64,000 nucleotides of DNA, taken from contig CAJNOJ010000014.1 of NCBI GenBank assembly GCA_905250025.1, positions 379,624 through 443,623 on the forward strand. Reading direction: 5' to 3'. Shown piece by piece: positions 52,118 to 64,000 of the stretch. The notes beneath the pieces were generated by a model. It searched no databases, had not been told where the DNA came from, and worked only from the letters and a program-made list of their open reading frames with translations. Each line of letters starts with the position of its first letter. Position 1 is the first letter of the stretch. The translations under genes and the position numbers were made by a program. The DNA is from Adineta ricciae. Lineage: Eukaryota > Rotifera > Eurotatoria > Adinetida > Adinetidae.

Positions 52118-52987
52118 GTTGAATTAAGCTAATATTTTCTTTTTCTCTAACAAGAAAAACAAAAGTTACGTACTATTTCAAGTATGCAGATTCGATTAAG
52201 TAAAGAAAAGAGAACAGGAATCAGTTCTGTTTTATTAGTAATACTTCGTCGAATAACTTACATTATATGCCTTTCGTCTACCTAGATTGCCATAGACAAA
52301 AAAAAAGTGACAGGAAATTCTTTCACGATCCTGCGGTTTATTAGTGATGTCTCTCATAAATCATACTTATAGATGCCGAACATAATAACAAACACTTCAT
52401 TTTGCCTCGTTGTACTCCTTGATTTTATGTCTATAACACTTGCCAGCGAAAAATTCAAAATGTGTATTTGATCAATTCGTTGTAAAAAGCAAGAAAATGT
52501 CTATGTTGCCTTTACGCATTACTCTTTTATGGACATGCCGCATATGATCAATATTTGCTCATTATAAATAGTGCGCATCGTATGCGTCCCTTTATTCGAA
52601 AAAAACTTTTTTCTCTTCTCTCTCTCTTCGTCTATTGTGCACAAATGCTAATCTTTTATGAGGTACAAAAAGAAGATTGAAGTTGTTCGATGAAATAAAA
52701 AGTTTTTAAGATGTTTTTTTACATATTTCTTATTTCATCTTATAGTAATAAAGAAGAAGAAGAAGAACAACAACTTCAACACGAATTTAGTACATAGGAC
52801 TCCGAGAGGAATGATAAAAGATGCAGAAAAAGAAAAAGATAAGAATAACAAAAAGATCACATGGCAGCACTGAAGGTGTGCGTATTTGTGTTTATTTAAC
52901 TATCTATGTAGCTATCGATATCTGTGTACATTTGATAAATTTAAATACGCAACTTTAGTTCTACATTTCTTTAGTACAAGTAAAACG
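52118..52987. other. Divergent intergenic region, 0.87 kb
   Basis: Separates the EF-hand gene (leftward) from homogentisate dioxygenase (rightward). It contains a GAA/AAG trinucleotide run at about 52752-52770. No gene seen. Confidence 0.5.
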
Positions 52988-54934
52988 ATGACCGTCGATT
53001 GGGAAGACCTGAAAGTAAATAATGAATTGAGTTCTTTTTATGTGTTTCTACTCGAATGTTTGTTGATATTCGCATAGTATCATAGTGGTTTCGGCAATCA
53101 TTTTTCATCCGAAGACCCACGTTGTCCAGATGCATTACCAAAAAATCAAGTAAAACCTCATACTAAAATCGAGCGACTTGTAAAGTTGTTTTTCTCTCTC
53201 TCTCTCCCTCTCTAAAAGAATACGCCTCAGTTGTGTCCATATGGACTCTATGCCGAACAATTATCTGGAACGGCGTTTACGGCACCAAGAGAAACAAATC
53301 AGCGAACGTACTTATGCGTTATAAAGTCAACAAATCATTGATTCACTCTATTTTGTTTTCTAGTTGGTTCTATCGAATTTTGCCAGCAGTGTTGCATGCA
53401 CCATTTACTCGCATAAAATCGGATTTGATTACCAATCAATGGGATAAATTAGAACCGAATCCAAATCAAACACGATGGAAACCATTCAATATTCCATCAG
53501 TTGAAGACGAAAAGAAAGATTTTCTCGATGTAAATTGATAGAACAAATCTCTCCTGTAACCAATTATCTTATTTCAATAGGGATTAGCAACTTTATGTGG
53601 CGCTGGAGATCCTTGTGCTCGGCATGGCATCTCGGTTTCAATCTACGCTTGTAACAGCTCAATGGAAGATCGAGCTCTCTGCAATGCCGATGGAGATTTT
53701 CTCATTGGTAAGAGGAATACATCTCGCTTTATTGTTTGATACTCAAAGTCTGCTTTTACTAGTTCCACAACATGGTGCATTGCGTATCACGACCGAATTT
53801 GGTCGAATGTTAGTTAAACCGGAAGAAATTTGTGTTATTCAAGTATTTTTGTTGCCTAGTTTTGATCGATTCAGATAGAAAAGATATATGATTTGTTTTT
53901 AGCAAGGTATTCGATTTTCCATCGCTGTTGATCAACCGTCCCGAGGTTATGTACTCGAAGTTTTTGACAATCATTTTTGTTTACCAAGCTTGGGACCTAT
54001 TGGTATTTATCGTCTACAGAATTTGCTCAGTACATAACTGATGTTATATTCTAGGTGCAAATGGCTTAGCCAATCCACGTGATTTCGAAACACCGATGGG
54101 TAATTTTCAAGCAATGATTCGAATTAATTTTGAATTTTCTGCTTTCAGCTTGGTATGAAGATCGACAATGTGAATTTACTGTTGTTCATAAATATCAAGG
54201 CAGTTTATTCGAATCAAAACTAGTATGCCGTTTTCATAGGGAATAGTCATTTACAGAAGAGGAACTCTCATTTCAGAATCATTCGTGTTTTGATGTTGTT
54301 GCTTGGCATGGAAACTATGCGCCGTATAAGTATGATTTACGGAAATTTGTTGTTGTTAATTCCGTATCAGTTGATCATTTGGTTCGTTCTTTCTTTCGCG
54401 AGTGTAAATCACAATCGATTGCGCGTTCTTTTTCTTTCAGGACCCATCAATATTCACTGTTTTAACGTGTCCTTCATTAAAACCTGGTACAGCTATTGCC
54501 GATTTCGTTATTTTCCCACCGCGATGGTCGGTACAAGAACATACATTTCGCCCACCTTACTATCATCGTTAAGTCTACCAAAGATTTGTAAAGCTCGAAC
54601 TTATTCTAAGAATGTTCATCTTCTAGGTAATTGCATGTCGGAATTTATGGGGCTTATAACTGGTAAATACGAAGCAAAAGAAGCTTTTCAAGCTGGCGGT
54701 GCTACATTACATAGTTGCATGACTCCACATGGTCCTGACACTGATTGTTTTGAAAAAGCAGTTACAGATGAATTGAAACCTATGCGTATCGCGGAAGGTT
54801 CATTAGCATTTATGTTTGAGTCGTCTTTAAGTTTAGTTCTAACCAACTGGAGTATGAAAGAATGCGAACGTGTTGATCACGACTATTTCAAATGCTGGTC
54901 AACATTACGTAAGCATTTTACTGGGCCAAAATAA
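52988..54934 (+). CDS. HGD: Homogentisate 1,2-dioxygenase
   Basis: Opens the aromatic ring of homogentisate to maleylacetoacetate in tyrosine and phenylalanine breakdown; cytosolic, Fe(II)-dependent. Twelve exons: 52988-53014, 53078-53149, 53219-53307, 53364-53529, 53581-53707, 53763-53842, 53903-54002, 54055-54099, 54149-54222, 54277-54381, 54441-54567, 54627-54934; 439 aa (human 445). Motifs: [79 protein letters not shown], then [15 protein letters not shown] with the iron His and Glu, and [15 protein letters not shown] with the third His region. Exon 10 ends at a GTTCGT donor. The intron before exon 3 carries a TCTC run. Confidence 0.95.
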
Positions 54935-55009
54935 GCGAAAAACGTACCAGTGAAACTTAAAAGACAAAATTTTTATTGATTTTCGAAAAAGAAAAATAAA
55001 ATCCATTGA

Positions 55010-55407
55010 TTATGATGTTGTCACAGAAGTTATTTGCCGATGTGCCTCATGACATAAACTATCTAAATCTCCATCTCCACTGAATTGTAGATCACGAATG
55101 TCACATTCGTAAACTTTCATATCATAAGCGTGAACTTCGCAAACATTTCGAATCGGAATCATTTGGGTAGTAACAGCGTAACCAAGATTTGTTAAATAAA
55201 CTAAAAGAGAGAATTTTATTGTGAAAAGATGGTTTGGGCAAGCAAAGACGGTGATAATTACGCTCTAGACCCTTAATACGATCTGGTTTATGTTGAACAC
55301 CGTTGAAACTTTGATATGGACCATATTTTCTATCGAAGCAAAGAAAATTCAATGTGCTATTAACAAATCAAAGAAGTATCATACATCAAGACACGTGTTT
55401 GAGCCAT
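55010..55407 (-). CDS. UPF0728 family protein (C10orf53-like)
   Basis: Function unknown. Three exons on the minus strand, 55407-55385, 55356-55262 and 55200-55010, give 102 aa. The spliced product contains RKYGPYQSFNGVQHKPDR, KGLELYLTNLGYAV, and near the end LQFSGDGDLDSLCHEA. These match the UPF0728 pattern remembered for human C10orf53 (YGPY near the start; (E/Q)F.GDG.LD.LC near the end) with the same spacing and a similar length. No signal peptide or membrane segment. UPF0728 members are often found in ciliated animals, but a ciliary role is only a guess. Its stop is about 75 bp from the HGD stop, in convergent orientation. Confidence 0.82.
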
Positions 55408-56450
55408 AGTGGAAGCAGAATGGTTTGCCTGTCAATCAGACGGCATCTCTGAAGAAGTGTAATAATAGTTGCTTAGAAACGAAGGTTGTTGAGTGATAAG
55501 ATATCTTTCAAAAATAAGAAAATATCCCTCATTCTAGTTTTATTTAGTCTACTGATGATTCTTCTTCCGTCATAGAAAATTTTTTTTTTAACCAATTACT
55601 TTTAAAATATCGCCATCTATATGTATTATTGATATTTCAAATTCAATGTTACCCATCCTACCTACGTCAGATTGAGCTATAGAAAGCCTCGGTGTCGGTA
55701 GTTTGTGTCGATGGCTCACAAAAGACTTTCTTCTAAGTGTGAAGAAACGTATGTTCGAAAATACACTCAAACGCAATACGAAAAAAAAGGATAAGAAATA
55801 TTCATCCTGTTATGAAATAGTTTATTCTTGATATCTTACAATCCAAAATGTAAGAAATCTGTTGATTATTGCAAGACATTTATCGATCAAAATCGTCAAA
55901 TAACAATATTTCAATTTCAATTCACATTTATTCCATTTTAATATGTTTTCATGATAGCAATTTACTGTCAATGTAAACGCATGAAACAGATAAATGTGAA
56001 TAAGTATAAAAACATTGTATGACTCATTCGAGGTTATCTGTTGGATAGTTCAAAATGACCAATATTTTTTCATTGTCATACTTCGCGCTTGATTTGTCAG
56101 ACAATAACAACGACTTCTGGTATATGTTGCTAACTATTGACTAATAGTTTTCTGTGTCTGGGACGACCTATGGTTATTCTTTTCTCTGCAGCTTCTCGTT
56201 CTTCCTCGCTCTCTTATACTACCCTTGTTGTTGTTTTTTCTGCATGCTACTCTTTAACCGTTCTGTTACTGGCTGTAATCATAGAGGAAAAATAGTGGAG
56301 TTGATGGAGTACACGATGATCAAACGCGTCATCAACAAGTGTTGATCTTTCTATTTCCACTTCTTATTTATTTTTAGACGGAATAAACTTATTGACTATT
56401 CTATTTTCCTAAATAAATTATCGACAATTATTGCTCCTTAACGCTCAGCT
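55408..56450. other. Divergent intergenic region, 1 kb
   Basis: Between the UPF0728 start and the TEX2 start. The ORFs at 55588-55776 (-) and 56154-56345 (+) have no support. It presumably holds both promoters. Confidence 0.5.
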
Positions 56451-59400
56451 ATGAGCACTAGTAGTAACGACTCTCATAGGAAAAGTACTAGCAGTGTTTT
56501 AGAAAAACTCGGCCAGAAGATAACGAATATTAAAGAAGATATTGCTGATAATATTGAACGTCGAAGATTATCTCATAGCAATATTAGTGCGAGTCAAATG
56601 CAGCAAGTGTCACGAGCAAATATCACTGATGATGCCTCAATCGACGAGAAAAAACCATCAACACCGACAGAGAATCAACCAGTTCGCATAGGTAAGAAGA
56701 GAAAACTTTTTTTTGTTCGATAAGGAAAGAAAAATGAAAGAAGATACTGGAAAATTTTTCATTTTACAAACGCACTGCCAAGATAGAATAAGGTTTCGAT
56801 TGTAAATGGAGCACGATCATCATAAACGTGAGTCGAGTCAAGGGAATTTATATTTCATATTCAACTAACGAAAACTTTGAAATGATCAATTAATGTTGTT
56901 TTTCTTCGAATAAATAGGTGAGGATGCTCCACCGACGGAACATGTCTACTCAATATCCCAATTGGCTATGGGCTTCGGAAAACGGCCAACAAATGACACA
57001 TTGGCTGCCGCAACAGCTGGCATGGTTCATAGTGATTCATTTCGCTCATTTCAAGATATATTTTCCACAGAGAATTCCGAACAAGCAAAAGATTTAATTA
57101 TGAGTGGTGTACGACACGAGCTCTATAATAGTCATAGTCGAGCAACAAGTGAAAGTGGTTCTGATGAATTCGTAGTTACTAAAATCGATCCTGTTGATTT
57201 TACAGCCAAACCTACCGTTGTGCGTGTGGATAAAGATGCACGAAAAACGACGATGTTATTAGCTGGACCGAAATTTCGTTTTCATACAGTGCTACCTGAA
57301 TTTAATATCAAACGAGATACGATTTATCCAGTTTCGGTTAGAATTAACTTTTTGATAATTTTTCCTACTGTATTCTTATATTTTCTATTAGTGTGCAGTG
57401 GGATTTTTCACAATACTTATTACATTATGGAAACCAATTTCATCATTTTTTAGTGGATTTTTTGTTGGATTTATGTTTATCGCCGCTCTTGCTTATATGA
57501 TAACACAAATCTATGCTACTGCCAAAGCAGATGAAACAGTTGTACACGAATGGATCGATTTTCCAGAATTGAATAAATTCCATCAAGTTAAAACGCCACA
57601 TGAAGCGAAACATACAACTTTACACGTAAGAATCGCAGCAATTCATCTGAATTAGTTCAACGGACTTTACTCTTCTTCGTAGACATGTGGAGAAATCTTG
57701 TTTGGTAAATATGATGCTGATCGTGATGATGATTATGTTCGTTATCCAGTTGTCATACGTTTGGATAACTATCATCTCACTATTCAATTACCAACTCAAG
57801 CAATTGAAGAAGAACATAAAGATAAAGAAATTCGATTTGTTGGCCATCGAGAATATTATCTCAAAGGTAAATCATCCAGAGTCGAAGCAAAACAGTTCTA
57901 ATATTCTTTCGATTTTCTACGTTACAGAAGCTAAGATCATGCTTGTACCTGAAGCTACAATGACGCGTATTAAATATTGGGTCAATGAGTATCCTATAAT
58001 CATTCAAGATCTCCAATTACTTGGCAAGGAAGTCTACAGCCAAGAAAATTTTGGAAAATCAAAATTTGACACAGTGGACTTTTTTGACAATACACAAACA
58101 GCTATAAGTCTGTTTCTAGAAACTGGTCCTGCCAAAGAAGATTGGTTTCATAAGTAAATAATTGGTTCATTTCTAAATCCGACTTTAGTAAATTATATTT
58201 CTAGATTATCGCTTGTCTTACGACAGGGCAAAGAAGAAATTGAACGAGCTAATCTAGCGCGAATGGGTGCACCATCAGCACCTACCGTTGTCTCGAACAT
58301 AACATCTCCATCAATCAATATGATAGCACAAAGTGTTCCTGATACGCAGATTCCAACATTGGGCACACGAGCAGAAGACATGCAAACGAACTCAGTTAAT
58401 CTTGACGACCGTGTGCAGATGAAGGCAGCCGAAACAGTCGGTCCACCTTACGCAGATACGTCAGCAACAGATAAAGGTGAAACTGAAGTACTCCGTAGTC
58501 AAATTAATGAGACTGATATTCGCAATGATATGGTTCAAGCACGCTTAGCTGCACAAGAACTACGTATGGAATCACTGGAAAAGGACAAAGAAAAAGACAA
58601 AGACAAAGACAAAGATAAGAAAGCAACTGACAAAGATGCTGATGTTACGGGTTCACATCAAACAGCATCAATGAAAAAGAAATTTCGAAAACAGGAAGAA
58701 AATCTCGAGCGTTTACTTGATGCACCAGATTGCCTCGATGAAGCAGCAATAACGCTAAATTTCGTTGCCCGTCGATTACTTTGCGATGTTTTCGAGGAAC
58801 CTTTATTCAAAGATTTAATGAAAGAAAAAATCGAATTAAAACTGAAAGAAATTGCCGTAAGTCAAATAACTATTGAGATGATGGAAAAAAAGATGTTTCT
58901 ATTTCATTCAGGTTACAGTATTAGACGATCTACATGTTGAAACCATCGATTTAGGAAACACTTTTCCTGTTATATTAAAAGTTGAGCCTATGCAATTCAA
59001 TGCGAAAGGAATTTGGTTCAATCTATTTCTTTTCTACCGAGGAAGTTTCAAGTGAGTATTGACTTTAGTGTATCAAACGATTTCTTCCTTTGTATTTTAG
59101 AATCACCATCAAAACTCGTCTTGTTCTTCAACGACTTCTCAATTACAATCCTGTTTATGATCAACCCATGTACGCCCAACATCATTCAGCACAAAATGTT
59201 CCTAGCGAGGATAAGATTGACGATGATGATCTTTTCGAACGACAAAAGTTATTAGCCAAAGAGCCAGACGTGCCTGAAAAGTAGGACATGTCTGTTTTCG
59301 ATATTGGATACATTTCTTCTTTATAATTTAGTGCTGCATCACGTAAATTAGGTACATTGTTACAAAAAGTTGCTGCTAACAAACATTTTCAACGATTTGC

Positions 59401-60162
59401 CGCTTTGAAACCAGTTGCGGGCGTGATTGAAAAGTTGTCCAATGCTGAAGTTGGTGCAAAGGTTGAACTCACTAGCTTTAGTGGCATGATGACGGTATAT
59501 TTAAAAAACACTTCAGAAGTTATTTCGTCAATACGTCCTACTCTTTGTTATCTAGATCAACATTCCACCCCCACCAAGTGATCGTATATGGTAATTTTGT
59601 TGTTGGAAATTTATTCTTTCAGTATAACATTCTTCTCTTGATATAGGATCGGCTTCCCTGAAATGCCAGATCTTAATCTTAAAGTGACACCTGTTTTCGG
59701 TGAAAGTAAATATTCTTACACTTTAATTCATGATTTTCTCGAAGCACGTATCCGTGATGAACTCAAAGTAAAGTTTTATTTGACGGCTCGAACATGCCTT
59801 CATATAATGACCTTTTAGCGTATGGTTGTACTTCCATCAATGGATGATCAATTGTTACCACTATTTCGTGATTGGGTTATTGATGTTATGTATGTTGAAA
59901 TTCTTTCTTCCAATTCAAATTTGAGAGTGTTTTCTTTTTCAGCGGTGAAATTGCTGCGAAACCAGGAAATCCATTGGTTGATAGTTACAAAAGTCAAACA
60001 TCATTCCGAGATAAATTTACGGAGTACAAGGATATCAAAGAGCTCAATCGTGCAGGATCATCATCACCACCTGAAAAATTGAAGTCTCAACAGCAATCAT
60101 CGGCACAATCGAATTCCACTAATGCTATTGAAGAGCTTGGCGAAGAAATGACTGTACTATAA
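56451..60162 (+). CDS. TEX2: TEX2-like SMP-domain lipid transfer protein
   Basis: Endoplasmic reticulum protein expected to move lipids at membrane contact sites, related to yeast Nvj2. Thirteen exons: 56451-56691, 56918-57336, 57392-57625, 57683-57866, 57928-58153, 58205-58856, 58912-59051, 59101-59280, 59332-59494, 59556-59590, 59647-59767, 59819-59889, 59943-60162; 961 aa. A disordered N-terminus is followed by two close membrane segments (VGFFTILITLW; FFSGFFVGFMFIAALAYM), a PH-like region (YPVVIRLDNYHLTIQLP, EAKIMLVPEATMTRIKYW) and a Lys/Asp repeat stretch. The SMP domain starts at CLDEAAITLNFVARRLLCDV: LKLKEIAVTVLDDLHVETID, LGNTFPVILKV, IKTRLVLQRLLNYNPVYD and IGFPEMPDLNLKVTPV. The C-terminal tail is Ser/Gln-rich. 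Confidence 0.9.
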
Positions 60163-60972
60163 AACAAAAGAACACCAATTTTCTTGTACATATACACGTC
60201 TATACATAATCACGCGCATATTCTCTTTTTACATATCGTTAATCATGCTTTTATTGCGTTTCATTTATTTGAAAAAGTAAATAGTTCGATGTATACATCT
60301 GTTAGAAAATGATCTTCACCAATATTGCCATTCTAGACATCGATTCTGACAAAAGAATGTTTTAAGTTTTGTGAAGTTCTCGAAAAATTAATGATGCCAA
60401 TTTAAATCGCGTTACCTTCAATTGTCATCTTACAGTCACGCAAAGAGATCGACAGAATACGATCAAGTAGACTTCTCTTGCCTTTCTGCACAGTATAAAC
60501 ATATAATTAGTGCAGCATTTTCTTGATTTCCTTCAATATTGAACTTTCTAAGTAAAGTCTACCATTTCTGCATTTGTTTTATGCAAATGATGATGGTTAA
60601 CTTGGGTAATCATATTGAAAGTAATATCTGACGTTATTACGAAAGAAGAATAACCATCGATCAAGCCCCTGACAGCAAGTAAATGTGACAGTCATCTATA
60701 TTTGTCGTTATTTACCCTCCCTAAAATAATCGAGTATTGAATATCGTTTCTTATGGACATAGGTGAACAAATATTTTCATATAATACATCTGTATAGCCG
60801 TAGAAAAGAAAAAATTAAATCAGAATCCTTTTCTTCACGTTTTTTACTTTAAAGAATATAAAGAAATTCTTCATTGTATGTAAGACTTATATTTGATCGA
60901 AGAAAACAGAGACGAACGTCAGTCAATTCACTCGAAACTTCAGCATATATCTTTTACTTGCCGTCCGCTAGA
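60163..60972. other. Intergenic, 0.8 kb
   Basis: TEX2 3' UTR and the promoter of the next gene. The reading frame of the next gene stays open back to an ATG at 60874, but the inner start is preferred. No other feature. Confidence 0.5.
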
Positions 60973-61731
60973 ATGTCTCAGCGTTTGAAACTTTCATTGC
61001 ACAAACATCGTAAACAAGAGCAAGAACTACGTGTGATAAGCAATCCGTTACTTCATCAACGATCACTCGTTCTTCAAGAAGATGATTACCAAGCGCCATT
61101 AACTGCACATACACTAGCACCGAATTCCAAATGGATTATTGTTCGAAATAATATACATCAGATTCGCAGTTGGGGTGGAATCAGTACATCGCATATCGAA
61201 CAACAATTTCGCGACTGGTACATACTCATTCAGATGCGACGAGAATTACGACGTGCTAAAAATCAAATTAGAGAAATAGAACAATCGGATTTTACTCCTA
61301 TTCGTGTTTTTTATCTACCAATTAATCCTACATCTTCTCGAAAGTATAACGTAACACATTTACGATCGTCGGACACGTTATACCATCCGAGTTTTGGTGC
61401 AGAACCTGTTGTATTACAAGCGCTACTTTATTATTTCTCGAAAAATTGCCGTGTACCATATAATAGTTTGTTTCGGCCATTTTTATCTGATATTTGCGCA
61501 ATCATCTATCAGAGTCGGCAACATCTCAATCGTGCAGCCGTTTTTCGTAAAGTTGCATTAGTTATTGCTGTAATTGTCTTTATCATTCTCGGTCTGATGT
61601 TATGCACATTGATAGTTAGCGTATTTACTTCAACATCGAAAATTATGGACTTGTATAGAGATGATTCCGATGGTGGACCAGAATGGCGAGCACCGGAAGT
61701 AAATGCCGAGCAAAGTTTCAGTTTTTTATAA
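60973..61731 (+). CDS. Unknown single-pass membrane protein, paralogue A
   Basis: Family not recognised. A single exon encodes 252 aa. The start MSQRLKLSLHKHRKQEQEL is chosen over the in-frame ATG at 60874 because the downstream paralogue begins at the equivalent place (MAQSSRTRLL). The protein is basic, with a helix of alternating Arg/Lys (QMRRELRRAKNQIREIEQ, about residues 88-105), a conserved block GAEPVVLQALLYYFSK (142-157), and one strong membrane segment at about 193-218 (KVALVIAVIVFIILGLMLC). An acidic tail follows. There is no N-terminal signal peptide, so it is probably tail-anchored or type II in an internal membrane. Together with the gene at 63447 it forms a tandem pair. Confidence 0.72.
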   Translation: MSQRLKLSLHKHRKQEQELRVISNPLLHQRSLVLQEDDYQAPLTAHTLAPNSKWIIVRNNIHQIRSWGGISTSHIEQQFRDWYILIQMRRELRRAKNQIREIEQSDFTPIRVFYLPINPTSSRKYNVTHLRSSDTLYHPSFGAEPVVLQALLYYFSKNCRVPYNSLFRPFLSDICAIIYQSRQHLNRAAVFRKVALVIAVIVFIILGLMLCTLIVSVFTSTSKIMDLYRDDSDGGPEWRAPEVNAEQSFSFL

Positions 61732-63446
61732 TCAGGAATTAGTTCTGAAATATATTTAACAAGACTATAGCTGTGATGATAAAGAAGAGCTTTCGTTGTT
61801 GAGTGTTTGATTTTGTAAACAACACGTTCGTACATCGAACCAAATCAAGACCAAAATTAGTTTTGTAAATAATATTGATACGATCGAAATATACACCTAA
61901 TAACTTCACGTAGAAATCGACGTATAGGGCGAGGAAACCTTAACTAAATGCACTGTTCGGCGTTCTTCGAGTGCCCTCAATATTCACAACACAACTATCT
62001 CAGAAGTTGAAATAATACTATCGGTAAACAACCGTCTATCGAAACAAAACTATCTCTGCTCTACTACTGAGTTTAAAAAAGAACACTGTTCTCTACTGAT
62101 GATTTCAAATTCGCAAACCTCAGTCCATTTGTATATAAAAACATTTAATGTTCTGCTTAACCACGCAAAGCTTCTTCATCAAGCTCGCACTCAACTAAAA
62201 ATAGAAACAGACCTGTTCATACTACTTCATATGTTTTCTAGCACGAGTCGACTTCAAGACTGACTCAGTTAATGCATACATATTCACGGCTGAATGATTG
62301 CATGCACGCTTCACAGGTACTTATGTTTACATCTAATTCGATGTATAGCCATTTTTCTTCTGATCTATCTGTTGTCATTTGTCAATGGGTTAGTTATTTA
62401 AATATATTAAAATCCAAGGTTGCTATTTAACAAGCAAACATGTACTTTAATTTAAATAGGCTTTTGTGTCGTAGAAAGAGCGTGTCTAGTTCGTTCTTGG
62501 TTTCGATTGATTCTGAATTCTGAAACATATTTTCTTGCTGCGCTTTTATGAATAAAACAAAGCGAAAGAGAGACAGACAGCGCACGGCTCTGAAGTAAAG
62601 AATAAATTCTCTTCGTTCACATGATTTTTGACAAAAACACAACTATTTTAAAACGAGCAGAACACGACAAAATTAATTGATAGGTATCGTCGAGGCACAT
62701 TGAGTTTCCAAGCAAAATATTTTTATTTTCATTCTAGTATATGATTTATTCATTCACAAATAATGTTCGTTCTTTCTCTTGAATTTTTTTGACTAATTTC
62801 ATATGCACGAGCTTCAACTACAATCACTATCATCCATGTGATAACACAGTTTAGAAAAAAAACACTATCACTACCTTGAATCATCGACATACCTGCGGCT
62901 CTTCGTAATATTCAACAAATTGTATATTTCGGCCTTTTTTCTCTCTGTTTCTCTTCGATGTTTTACCTTTCTTTAATAATATATAACGAGTATGGTATAA
63001 AACCTTGTCATTTTCTGTCGTTAACGATCGATTTTTTGTATGACTGTAGACACAGAGAGAGAGAGAGGTAAGAATGAGACATAAGTCAAGAGATTAGCTT
63101 GTACGATTCGAAATACTAATCATTTAATATATTTTTCTTTCATCCTTCGAAATGCATCAGCTCTTCTTTTGCTGATCGCTCTAACTAATCACTAATATTG
63201 ATATTTAGCATATCGTTTGTCGATTAACCTATTACAGAGTAAAAAAAGACGAAGTCTTATTTTGCATTTCAACAATTGAATAACTTCGATATTTATATTC
63301 AAGAAAATATACTTTTAAGGCATCCCCTTTTGATTGATTTCTATTGTATTCGTATTCAGAGATTGGAGCTTTCAAGGTTTATGTAAATCATGTGTATATG
63401 TATGTACATATTGACATTTAGATATACTATTAGCAGCGAAATTTGA
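61732..63446. other. Intergenic, 1.7 kb
   Basis: Between the two paralogous membrane-protein genes. It contains a (GA)n run at about 63052-63068 and AT-rich DNA. No exon or RNA gene recognised; the minus-strand ORF at 62427-62642 is unsupported. Confidence 0.5.
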
Positions 63447-64000
63447 ATGGCTCAGTCGTCTCGTACTCGACTTTTGCGTGTTCCGAAACAAGAACAAGAA
63501 ATCCATGTTATCACAAATCCATCTGATGGACGACACAGTTCTCCACAAACGCCGAAATCGCGCGGATCATCTCGTCAACGTTTGAAAGAAGATGATTATC
63601 AGGCACCACGTACTGCTTCTCGTCTTCGTCAGAAATCTCACTGGTTAATCGTCCGACGCAATTTACATCGAATACGTTTTATGGGCTATAATCAACGCGA
63701 GCGAGACACTAATTTACCTGATTTCTATATTGGTTTGCAGATGAAACGTGAACTTAAACGTGCGCAAGAAGAAATTCAAAACATTGATAAAGAGGAAAAT
63801 TTTCATGCAGTGAAAAATTTCGTCTTAGCTGTGGATAGTCAACGTTTAAAAACGTACGATACGAGTCATGTGAAACCAAATGATGCACTCCTCTATGATC
63901 GACTGGGCGAAGAGCCGTTACCTTTACAAAATCTACTTTATTATTTCAGTAAACAAGAAGTCGCACATGGTACGGTTTTCTGGGATTTTCTAAATGAAGT
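63447..64000 (+). CDS. Unknown membrane protein, paralogue B (cut by window end)
   Basis: Open reading frame of 184 codons with no stop before the window ends. It is clearly related to the gene at 60973-61731: KQEQEIHVITNP against KQEQELRVISNP; EDDYQAPRTASRL against EDDYQAPLTAHTL; HWLIVRRNLHRIR against KWIIVRNNIHQIR; LQMKRELKRAQEEIQNID against IQMRRELRRAKNQIREIE; EEPLPLQNLLYYFSK against AEPVVLQALLYYFSK. An insertion of about 12 residues (GRHSSPQTPKSRGSSRQ region) distinguishes its N-terminus. The membrane segment expected from paralogue A would lie just outside the window. Function unknown. Confidence 0.75.
   Translation, partial: MAQSSRTRLLRVPKQEQEIHVITNPSDGRHSSPQTPKSRGSSRQRLKEDDYQAPRTASRLRQKSHWLIVRRNLHRIRFMGYNQRERDTNLPDFYIGLQMKRELKRAQEEIQNIDKEENFHAVKNFVLAVDSQRLKTYDTSHVKPNDALLYDRLGEEPLPLQNLLYYFSKQEVAHGTVFWDFLNE

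Overview
The window looks like nuclear DNA from a compact, AT-rich animal genome, most likely a bdelloid rotifer. Nearly every gene is split by many short GT-AG introns, commonly about 45-70 nt. Typical animal genes (TAF6, MCM9, FoxB, DENND1, TEX2, RRP9, MOXD1-like, homogentisate dioxygenase) lie beside carbohydrate-active enzymes usually found in bacteria: a tandem pair of GH13 glucan enzymes and a GH78 alpha-L-rhamnosidase. That mix, including intron-bearing genes of bacterial type, is characteristic of bdelloids. The species call is inference. I saw no transposon, CRISPR array, rRNA or convincing tRNA.

Layout. 0-1.1 kb: 3' exons of VDAC (+). 2.7-9.9 kb: two tandem GH13 genes (+) that share an 839-bp stretch with no differences. 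10.3-10.6 kb: a small CMC4 gene (-), recovered only by splicing. 11.3-13.7 kb: an unknown gene and a secreted chitin-binding mucin-like gene (+). 14.0-18.1 kb: a repeat-containing unknown protein and an alpha-1,3-fucosyltransferase (-). 18.1-23.8 kb: a gene-poor stretch whose only gene is a small Id-type HLH factor (+). 23.8-26.4 kb: a MOXD1-like copper monooxygenase (+). 26.6-35.7 kb: three consecutive minus-strand genes, namely a UBA-peptidyl-tRNA hydrolase, a RUSC-like RUN protein and a DENND1/connecdenn protein. 35.6-37.1 kb: exons of an unidentified minus-strand gene whose last coding exon overlaps the start of DENND1 in another frame. 37.9-41.0 kb: FoxB and TAF6 (-). 41.4-41.8 kb: a small His-rich protein with a 9-nt microexon (+). 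42.1-45.4 kb: the GH78 rhamnosidase (-). 45.8-51.4 kb: MCM9 and RRP9 (+). 51.6-52.1 kb: an EF-hand protein (-). 53.0-54.9 kb: homogentisate 1,2-dioxygenase (+). 55.0-55.4 kb: a UPF0728 protein (-). 56.5-60.2 kb: TEX2 (+). 61.0 kb to the end: two paralogous single-pass membrane proteins (+), the second cut by the window edge.

The genes form no operon or single pathway; most are independent housekeeping or developmental genes. Functional themes are glycan handling (GH13 pair, GH78, fucosyltransferase, chitin-binding protein), membrane traffic (RUN, DENND1, TEX2) and genome or gene-expression maintenance (MCM9, TAF6, RRP9, peptidyl-tRNA hydrolase). Exon joins were worked out by hand from splice signals, frame continuity and remembered family motifs; no search or alignment was run.
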